Shown here: positions 7,724 to 13,921 of the stretch, piece by piece
How positions within the stretch are numbered: position 1 is the stretch's first letter
Layout of the letters: every line of letters begins with the position of its first letter
Assembly (NCBI GenBank): GCA_964579325.1
Contig: CAZOHN010000067.1
Coordinates: forward strand, 1-15,942
DNA length: 15,942 bases
Reading direction: 5' to 3'
DNA from: CAZOHN01 sp964579325
GTDB lineage: Bacteria; Pseudomonadota; Alphaproteobacteria; Rhodobacterales; Rhodobacteraceae
Program-made: the position numbers and the translations under genes
Notes under the pieces: model-generated
Told to the model about the DNA's origin: nothing
What the model saw: the letters and a program-made list of their open reading frames with translations, nothing else
Databases searched by the model: none

Positions 7724-10700
7724 TCACGCAAACGCTTCGAGATACTCGCGCCAGGCGTATTCGACCTCGGGCCCGGTGATCAGCGCGAGTTCGTCCTGAA
7801 GCGGTATCGTCGGGTCGAGCCCCATCATCTGGCGCAGCGTCGGATCGCCGTTGGCGCCCGCGAACTTGCGCTCGCAGGTGATCGTGACGCTCCCCGAGAA
7901 GATGAAGACCGAGATCTCGATGGTCAGCTCGGCCCGGCCGGTGCATTTGCCGGACGAGAACTCGTACTCCAGCTCGAGATACAGTTCGATCGACGCGGTG
8001 ATCAGGCCGAGCACGTCGACATGCCCGCCCAGCCGGAAGTACCCGGTCAGGCTCGCATCGCCGAGCTCCATCCGGTAGTAGATCCCGGCCATCACCTCGA
8101 CCCCGCCCGAGGCGACGCCGAGATCGACCGACAGCGATGCCCCGAACTCGAACGACGCCTCGAGGATCTGGACCCCCTGCGGGTCGATGGTGACCCCGAA
8201 GAACCCGCCGCCGCCGAACATGTAGACGGTCAGGCTGAACGGCTGCTCGCGCGTGCAGAAATTGAACCGCGTCGACAGCGGCTGGCCGATGAACGGCACC
8301 GTGAACCCGGCCCCGAGGCTGAGGTTCGCGATGTTGAGCACGCCGATCGCGATCGACGGAAGTGCGACGTCGAAGCCCGCGTCGATCCCCTCGGTGGTGA
8401 TGTCGAGGTAGGGCGGATCCGAGAACCCGTCGAGCGGGATCAGGTCGCGCAGCGTCTCGACGAAGCTCAGGGGCCCGACGAACTTGATGTCGTCCAGCAC
8501 CACGTCGACATCCATCTTCTGCTGGCTGTCGATCGAGAACACGATCCGGTCGAAGTTCAGCTCGAGGAACTTCGCCGCCCCGATCAGCACCAGGTCGAAG
8601 CTGCGAAGCGAGCAGGTGACCGAGATCTTCGGGCTGGACGCGCCGTTTTTCTTGACCTTCCCCTCGACCGCGACGACGAGGCCCCTGCTGTCGTTGGCCC
8701 GGAAGATCTCGTTCGGCGGCGCCGGGAAGCTCGCGATTTCCGGGTTCCAGTCGAAGCGGATGGTCAGCTCGTCGCCGGCCAGCATCTCGACCAGCTCCAG
8801 CAGGTCGCCCACCGCGCCCAGCACGTCCTCGATGTCGTCGAGCGCGCTGACGATGGCGGCCTTCACCGCGTCGTTGATGATGTCGAACCCGGCAATCGCG
8901 GCTCGGAACGGCCCGATCGCCGCGATCAGCGCATCGAGCTTCACCTTCAGCGCGCCCGGGTCCGTCAGCAGGTTGGTCAGCACCGTGGGGGATCCGACGA
9001 TGTCGGCCAGAGCGTCGACCAGCGCCTTGCCCGCAGCGATCAGCGCCTGCAGGTCCTCCAGACCCTCGAGCAGCGCGTCGAGCGCGTTGGCAAACGCGAT
9101 GATCTGCTGCCGGAAGCCGGCCGGCAGCGACACGCCACCTACCTGCGCGTTGGCGAGGGCCTTCAGCTGCACCACCAGGGCTCGCGCCGCGGCGATGTCG
9201 CCCGGCAGCGCCGCGAGGTCCGGGCTGGCGAGGACGGCATCGAGATCCAGCCCCTTGAGGTCGTCCAGTCGGTCCAGGATGGCGTCGACCGCCGCCAACA
9301 CCTCGGCGAGCTTCGCCAGCACGTCGGCGACGAGGTCGTCCGCATAGGCCAGCGCCTGCCGCTCCAGGTCGTCGATCTTCGCCTTCAGCGCGTCCAGCAT
9401 TGCCGTGCCCAGCGACAGCGGGTCCTCCGCCAGCCGCACCGCAAGTTCGAAGATGCGCACCAGCGTCGAGACGAAGCTCTCAAGCTGTGTGCCGGCCTCG
9501 GAGACGAACTTCGGCACCTTCTCGGGCGTGCCGGTCAGGTCCGTCACAGCCTGGATCAACTCGCCCAGCGGGATGCACCCGAAGAGGAGCGGCAGCGGCA
9601 GGTCGCTCGGCGAGGTCGGAAACCCGGCGCCCGGCGGCATCGTGCCCGAGATGAAGTCGCCCACGTCCGACATCACCGGCCCGGCCACCCGCGACAGCGC
9701 CTTGGGGCTGAGGTTCGGCTGCATGAACCCGCCCGACTTGTCGCCCTGTGACGAGAAGTCGAGTATCCCCATATCCGGCGTCGGGATGATGTCGGCAAAG
9801 ACTTCGCCCACGTTCTTGTTGGCGCCGGTCGGGTTGAACCCGTGGTCGAGGTAGTGCGCGTTCCAGCCGATCCGGTTCGGCTTCGTTGATCCCGTCAGCC
9901 CCGATACCGGCCCCAGCCGCGCATCCGTCTGCACCACCTTCGGCACGAATACCGGCCGGTTCAGCCCGTCGCTGTAGCTGATCAGCGTCTGGTTCTGCAG
10001 CAGCGGCGTCGCGGTCTCGGCGCCGAAGGTCATGTTGACGACCTCGACCGCGGTGTCCCCGGGCTTCGTCGGCGGCGCCAGCGCCACCCGCTGCCCGTCG
10101 AAGTCGGCATGGTTGCGGCCGGTCTGCGCGGCGAACTCGTTGGCCGCGCTGGTGGCGCTCGCGAAGGCGGTGCTGAAGTCCGGCTCCAGCAGTCCGGTGC
10201 TGGTGTTGTAGTCCCGCGGGCAGGCACGGGTGTTGTCGATGAAGATCATCGGCAGATCGAACAGCGACCGCCGGCCGTCGAGATCGGTCGCGGCGCACTG
10301 GAACCGGAACGGCTGACCGTTCACGAACGGCCAGAACATCAGCTGCGACAGGTTGGCGACGTCGGTGGCGGCCGGATCGTCCAGGTCCGGGGTCTTCTCG
10401 GTCAGGATCTCAATGCGGCTGAACGGAAACTGCCGGTGGAACTTCACCTTGCCGTGGATGCTCTTGGTGGCAAGGAAGGCCGCGTCGTCGAAGGTCCGCT
10501 CGCGCTCGCGGATGACGATGAAGAACCGCTGCCGCAGGTAGGCGGTGTTCCCTGGCTCCTGCTCAACGGTCGCCTTGCCGTTGTGGAACTTGCGTTCGGA
10601 CACCTTGACCAGCGACACCCGGTGTCCGAAGGGGCACAGGAACCCGCGGTACACCACCTTCACGTAGTGGTCGCGCGCCATCGTCGCGCGATGCACCCAT

Positions 10701-12043
10701 TCCTCCACCGACAGTCCCGGCGGCTCCCATGCCCCGCGCGAATCGAGCCACCCGCCGAGCGCGCTCAGCATCATCAGGTTGGTATACACCGGCTGCGGCG
10801 CGTAGGTGCCTACCGAGAAGTTCGCGCTGAGATGCGAGATCTGGAACCGGTCGAAATCGTCGAGCGGCATTCGGAACGGGCTGGTGTTGGGCACCGGCAG
10901 CTGGTTCGCGCTCGGCCAGGCGCTCTGCATCGGCGGGTTGGCCTGTTCCAGGCCGGAGCCCGACTTCGCCCAGATCGCGCGGATCGTCCTGTTCGAATCC
11001 GGGTACGGGGGCTGGATCTCGGTGCCATTGGCATGCGGCGTCACCATCCGCGTATGCCAGAGTTCGGTGTGGTTGGTGGCGCCGGACGTGACCGGGCCTG
11101 CGGCGTGGCGCCACCGGGCGCCGGCGTGGGGCGACACGATCAGCCGCCACGGCATCTCGATCGCCGTCGTTGTGGCCGACGGGTTGGCTGGGCGCGGCCC
11201 CCTGAGTGTCCCCAGACCGGTGACGACCTGCTCGGGGATCGGCTTCAGCACGCGCGACGGCCCGGAGTTCTGCCGCGCGCGCAGCGTGGTGACGTCGCCG
11301 CCCTGCGCTGCGATCCTCAGGTTGCCCACCGCATGCAGTGCCAAGGCCGCACGCGACTGCACCGACAGCTTGCTGATCGCCGGTTCTTTGAAGAGATCGC
11401 CGATGTCGATGAAGATCCCGCGCGTGACCCGCGGCTTCGCCGAGGCCGCCACCGCCAGTTCCAGGTCCTGGCAGGCGGCGAGGATCCCTTCCAGCGTGTA
11501 GGGTATCACGGCGTCGTTCGGCACCTTGAAGACCAGCCGCGACTCGTCCGCGATCCGCGCCCGCACCGGCGGCTTGCGCAGCGCCTCGCTACCGCCACTT
11601 GCGGGCTCGGGCTTGTCCTGCTTCTCGGGGTGCGACGGTTTCTCCCCCGGAATGTCTTCCGGGTTGCCGATGTCAGGCGGGGACGCCTCGAAGAAGGTCT
11701 CCTCGGTGATCGCCTGAGGCGGGAAGTGCAGGATCAGCCGCGCCGCGCCGCGTCCCGACTTCGCAAGCGTCGGCGGCTTGCCCTCCCTGCCGGGCGTGAT
11801 CGTCAGGTTGCGTAGCTCGATCCTCAGCGCCAGAAGGTCATCGGCCCGGAACACGGCACGTCCCGGCCGCGAAGGTTCGAAGATGTTGCGAACGACGTCG
11901 GGGGAGAAGGGGATCGTCACCAAGTTGCCTGGATTGATCTCCGTAACCGCGACTATGTCTCCCGTCGAGGTCACCGCATGCGCCGTTTGAGACATGTTCA
12001 GAGACGCCGCGGAGTCGGAGTCCGAGGGCCGACCGGATGCCAT
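7724..12043 (-). CDS. Giant protein of unknown function (1439 aa) with helical stalk and beta-rich C-terminus
   Basis: Not recognised functionally; no signal peptide. The ATG at 12043 is preferred over the in-frame TTG at 12058: it lies 1 nt after the stop of the upstream small ORF (TGA-A-ATG), with GGATGG 7 nt upstream. Architecture: a beta-rich N-terminal half (~20-800) with a charged, Pro-rich insert (120-160); a long Ala/Leu/Asp helical region (~825-1090) with heptad-like text such as LAKLAEVLAAVDAILDRLDDLKGLDLD; and a C-terminal domain (~1090-1395) of alternating hydrophobic/polar strands with a GGGGFFGV turn (1277-1284). The C-terminus resembles large amphipathic beta-sheet proteins, perhaps a scaffold or a binder of hydrophobic ligands, but that is a guess. 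No enzymatic motif was seen. It is always best considered together with the adjacent 1569-aa partner. Confidence 0.8.
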   Translation of the reverse strand: MASGRPSDSDSAASLNMSQTAHAVTSTGDIVAVTEINPGNLVTIPFSPDVVRNIFEPSRPGRAVFRADDLLALRIELRNLTITPGREGKPPTLAKSGRGAARLILHFPPQAITEETFFEASPPDIGNPEDIPGEKPSHPEKQDKPEPASGGSEALRKPPVRARIADESRLVFKVPNDAVIPYTLEGILAACQDLELAVAASAKPRVTRGIFIDIGDLFKEPAISKLSVQSRAALALHAVGNLRIAAQGGDVTTLRARQNSGPSRVLKPIPEQVVTGLGTLRGPRPANPSATTTAIEMPWRLIVSPHAGARWRHAAGPVTSGATNHTELWHTRMVTPHANGTEIQPPYPDSNRTIRAIWAKSGSGLEQANPPMQSAWPSANQLPVPNTSPFRMPLDDFDRFQISHLSANFSVGTYAPQPVYTNLMMLSALGGWLDSRGAWEPPGLSVEEWVHRATMARDHYVKVVYRGFLCPFGHRVSLVKVSERKFHNGKATVEQEPGNTAYLRQRFFIVIRERERTFDDAAFLATKSIHGKVKFHRQFPFSRIEILTEKTPDLDDPAATDVANLSQLMFWPFVNGQPFRFQCAATDLDGRRSLFDLPMIFIDNTRACPRDYNTSTGLLEPDFSTAFASATSAANEFAAQTGRNHADFDGQRVALAPPTKPGDTAVEVVNMTFGAETATPLLQNQTLISYSDGLNRPVFVPKVVQTDARLGPVSGLTGSTKPNRIGWNAHYLDHGFNPTGANKNVGEVFADIIPTPDMGILDFSSQGDKSGGFMQPNLSPKALSRVAGPVMSDVGDFISGTMPPGAGFPTSPSDLPLPLLFGCIPLGELIQAVTDLTGTPEKVPKFVSEAGTQLESFVSTLVRIFELAVRLAEDPLSLGTAMLDALKAKIDDLERQALAYADDLVADVLAKLAEVLAAVDAILDRLDDLKGLDLDAVLASPDLAALPGDIAAARALVVQLKALANAQVGGVSLPAGFRQQIIAFANALDALLEGLEDLQALIAAGKALVDALADIVGSPTVLTNLLTDPGALKVKLDALIAAIGPFRAAIAGFDIINDAVKAAIVSALDDIEDVLGAVGDLLELVEMLAGDELTIRFDWNPEIASFPAPPNEIFRANDSRGLVVAVEGKVKKNGASSPKISVTCSLRSFDLVLIGAAKFLELNFDRIVFSIDSQQKMDVDVVLDDIKFVGPLSFVETLRDLIPLDGFSDPPYLDITTEGIDAGFDVALPSIAIGVLNIANLSLGAGFTVPFIGQPLSTRFNFCTREQPFSLTVYMFGGGGFFGVTIDPQGVQILEASFEFGASLSVDLGVASGGVEVMAGIYYRMELGDASLTGYFRLGGHVDVLGLITASIELYLELEYEFSSGKCTGRAELTIEISVFIFSGSVTITCERKFAGANGDPTLRQMMGLDPTIPLQDELALITGPEVEYAWREYLEAFA

Positions 12044-12044
12044 T

Positions 12045-12200
12045 TCAGCACCATCCAATAATTCTAGGAATACTTGTGACGGTACGATAATTTCCCTCAG
12101 GTGTCACGCACTTGACTCGACGGCACCGGCCCGACATCGGCCACTTTTCGCTTGTCATGCCGCCAAGCGGCCGGAAGCCATCTTCTACCAAGGGTTGCAT
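12045..12200 (-). CDS. 51-aa small ORF coupled to the giant gene
   Basis: A 51-codon frame begins at ATG 12200 and ends with TGA at 12047-12045, 1 nt before the ATG of the 1439-aa gene. AGGAG (12206-12210) sits 5 nt upstream of the ATG, a better ribosome binding site than most in this window. The product is basic: MQPLVEDGF, then RPLGG, a SGRCRRVKCVTPEG segment and a C-terminal IIGWC. It has cysteines at 26, 31 and 51 and no signal peptide. It matches nothing I recognise. It may be a leader peptide used for coupling, or a functional micropeptide. The region is too short to judge by codon use alone; the ribosome binding site and stop-start geometry are the main support. Confidence 0.55.
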   Translation of the reverse strand: MQPLVEDGFRPLGGMTSEKWPMSGRCRRVKCVTPEGNYRTVTSIPRIIGWC

Positions 12201-12255
12201 TGTCTCTCCTTTCCCTCGTTCTCCGCACCGCCTGCCTTGCGCCGGCTGCGCCCGC

Positions 12256-13479
12256 TCATCGCCAGCGGGTTTGGAGCCCGGCGTTGGCGCGCCAGAACTG
12301 AAGCAGCACGCGGAACGCGTCGATGTCGCAAGCCGGGCTGGCGCAGGGCGGGTAGTTGCCGCGTCTGCCGGGGACGGTATGGGCGGCGTCGATCACGTTC
12401 AGCCAGACGAGCGGCTGGCTGCCCTCTCGCGGCGTTGCCGGCCATTCGCGGCGGACCGTCACGGTCTGGTCCTCCTGCGCGAAGGTGCTGTCGCGGCCAT
12501 GGCCCACATCGGGATAGACGCCCTCGATGGCCCGCTGAGCCGGCTGGTTCCGGTCACGGAGGAACCGCAGCGTCCGCACGCCCTGATCCTCGAAATAGTT
12601 CCGGGCGACGCCGGGAAGCATCGGCTCCTCCCGCCAGCAGCCGAGGACGGTCGCAGGGGTGTTGGCCGTCGCGCAGGGATGTGCGGCGGGCCAGCCGAGC
12701 TGGCTCGCCAGAAACTCGACGCGCTGGATGATGAGCTCGGTGGGGAAGAACACCCGGTCGGCCGTGCCCTGCGAGACGAGGACCGGGTGCGCGATCTCGG
12801 TCTGGGCCGACCAGTCTGCCCCCGCGCCGCCTGCCGCTGCGGCGAGCTTGGCCTCGTTCATGCCGGCCGCGACCATGCCGAACCCCGCGAAGCGCTCCGA
12901 CACCGGCGAGGTCAGCATGAGCTGGTAGGACATGTTCGCGCCGCTGGAGAAGCCCCAGGCGTAGTGGTGCGGGGGCTCGAGCTGCTGGTCGATCTCGTCC
13001 ATCAGGGCGGCCACGAAGTCGAGGTCGGCGTCATTGTCCTGCGTCGGTGCCGCGGCACAGGGGTCGAGCGGCTGGTCGATCTCGGACCACTCGTCGAAGG
13101 TATCGGGGCCGAAGCTGCGCCACTTTCTCTGGCATTGCGGCCCGGTCTCGATGGCGGTGGGCGCGACCAGCACCATCCCCTGCTCGGTCTGGTCCTCCAT
13201 TATTCCGACCCCCACGCGGGCATCGCCGCTGCTGCCGTGAAAGCCGAAGATGGCCGACATGGCCGGGGCCGGCTGAACCGGCACGTGGATGCAGAAATGG
13301 CGCGGCACGAGCGTACCGGACGAATCCGGGATGTCGATGCCGCAGTTCTGGAACTCGGAATTGCCGCATGCGAAGCCCGCCGGAGCGGCAGCAGGGCAGG
13401 TGAACGTCTGAGCTTCCGCCGAAAGCGGAACAGTGGCGGCAATCAGCAACGCCTTGGTCAATCGGAAATGCCGTCTCAT
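12256..13479 (-). CDS. Secreted PHB-depolymerase/feruloyl-esterase-like alpha/beta hydrolase
   Basis: A 407-aa secreted serine hydrolase. The signal peptide is residues 1-23 (RRHFRLTK, hydrophobic core, cleavage after AEA). Catalytic features: oxyanion-loop FHGSSGD (80-86); nucleophile motif GFSSG (176-180, Ser178); acid in SQGTADRV (Asp241); and AAHTVPG (365-371), which resembles the GGHTWPG histidine motif of the LpqC/esterase-PHB family, making His367 the likely base (His327 in DVGHG is an alternative). Ten mature cysteines suggest several disulfides and periplasmic or extracellular action. The likely reaction is hydrolysis of ester bonds in a polyester or aromatic ester; the substrate is unknown. 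The start is chosen at ATG 13479 with GGAGAG (13487-13492) 7 nt upstream. It is first in the minus-strand cluster, 55 bp before the small ORF, with no clear terminator between. Confidence 0.82.
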   Translation of the reverse strand: MRRHFRLTKALLIAATVPLSAEAQTFTCPAAAPAGFACGNSEFQNCGIDIPDSSGTLVPRHFCIHVPVQPAPAMSAIFGFHGSSGDARVGVGIMEDQTEQGMVLVAPTAIETGPQCQRKWRSFGPDTFDEWSEIDQPLDPCAAAPTQDNDADLDFVAALMDEIDQQLEPPHHYAWGFSSGANMSYQLMLTSPVSERFAGFGMVAAGMNEAKLAAAAGGAGADWSAQTEIAHPVLVSQGTADRVFFPTELIIQRVEFLASQLGWPAAHPCATANTPATVLGCWREEPMLPGVARNYFEDQGVRTLRFLRDRNQPAQRAIEGVYPDVGHGRDSTFAQEDQTVTVRREWPATPREGSQPLVWLNVIDAAHTVPGRRGNYPPCASPACDIDAFRVLLQFWRANAGLQTRWR

Positions 13480-13661
13480 TGAAAATCTCTCCAGACTGAA
13501 TGCGCAATCGACGATCCCACGTTCCGCGTACCCTGCCAGGCGCTGCATAGAATCACCGCTTGCAGATGCAGAAGTCGCTCGCGGTCCGGCTCTGTCGTTG
13601 ATGCCCCGGTCATCCGGTTGCGGCACATTACCTGCGCCCGCCCTTCCGGGCATCGTCCGCC

Positions 13662-13676
13662 AAGACGTCGCGTCTT
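13662..13676. repeat. Inverted repeat AAGACG-N3-CGTCTT
   Basis: Perfect 6-bp arms (13662-13667 and 13671-13676) around TCG, in the divergent control region. A third copy of the AAGACG half-site lies at 13728. It could be an operator; the role is inferred only from position and symmetry. Confidence 0.4.
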
Positions 13677-13744
13677 CGTTTGCGGTCGGGCCTTGGCGGG
13701 GACAGACTGTCGATAATCCACCTGATGAAGACGAGAAACGGATC

Positions 13745-13760
13745 TTCGATACCCATCGAA
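13745..13760. repeat. Inverted repeat TTCGAT-N4-ATCGAA
   Basis: Perfect 6-bp arms (13745-13750 and 13755-13760) with a 4-bp ACCC spacer, a length typical of a dimeric repressor or activator site. It lies about 160 bp from the regulator start and 265 bp from the esterase start. Confidence 0.4.
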
Positions 13761-13779
13761 CATGGCCTCTTGCGAAAGG

Positions 13780-13807
13780 CGCCGGCCCTGGGACGGGCGA
13801 GCCGGCG
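13780..13807. repeat. GC-rich inverted repeat CGCCGGC-N14-GCCGGCG
   Basis: Perfect 7-bp arms (13780-13786 and 13801-13807), with a nested GCCC/GGGC pair inside. It can form a stable hairpin in RNA. No T-run follows it, so an intrinsic terminator is unlikely. It may be a structured leader of the regulator mRNA, an operator, or chance in GC-rich DNA. Confidence 0.35.
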
Positions 13808-13844
13808 GGTTGGCAGTGAAGACAAATCTCGCTCAGGTAGTGGA

Positions 13845-13869
13845 TTCCCGACGTGACAGGAATCGGGAA
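13845..13869. repeat. Inverted repeat TTCCCGA-N11-TCGGGAA upstream of the regulator
   Basis: Perfect 7-bp arms (13845-13851 and 13863-13869). The arm centres are 18 bp apart, close to two helical turns, as for sites bound by a dimer on one DNA face. It ends about 52 bp before the regulator ATG, within the expected promoter zone, so autoregulation or control by an unseen factor is plausible. Confidence 0.45.
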
Positions 13870-13921
13870 AAATGCGTGAATCGCTGAGTCCCGCCCGTCG
13901 GCGGTGGACGGATTTGCGACC

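Larger units (their letters stand above)
13480..13921. promoter_or_regulatory. Divergent control region between esterase and SARP-type regulator
   Basis: This 442-bp gap separates the start of the minus-strand esterase operon from the start of the plus-strand regulator. It contains no supportable gene. It carries four perfect short inverted repeats, listed separately, and the element AAGACG appears at 13662, again at 13728, and inverted at 13671. Both promoters must lie here. No convincing -35/-10 pair could be assigned. SARP regulators bind short direct repeats upstream of their targets, so this is the expected binding region by family knowledge and gene layout. Confidence 0.6.

Noticed and set aside
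7310..9751. 813-codon open frame on the plus strand
   Set aside because: It is antisense to both giant genes, is rich in R/D/E/Q/H text typical of complementary-strand frames in GC-rich DNA, and has no recognisable motif.
10109..11815. 568-codon open frame on the plus strand
   Set aside because: It lies fully inside the 1439-aa gene on the opposite strand, with the same arginine/histidine-rich shadow composition.
12044..12058. TTG start at 12058 for the 1439-aa protein
   Set aside because: It has no ribosome binding site and lies within the upstream small ORF; ATG 12043 has a GGATGG element and stop-start coupling.
12201..12255. Terminator between the esterase and the small ORF
   Set aside because: Only a 4-bp GCGC stem without a T-run is present, so read-through into the downstream genes is more likely.
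12112..13482. 456-codon open frame on the plus strand
   Set aside because: It is antisense to the esterase, whose signal peptide, GxSxG motif and ribosome binding site are convincing.
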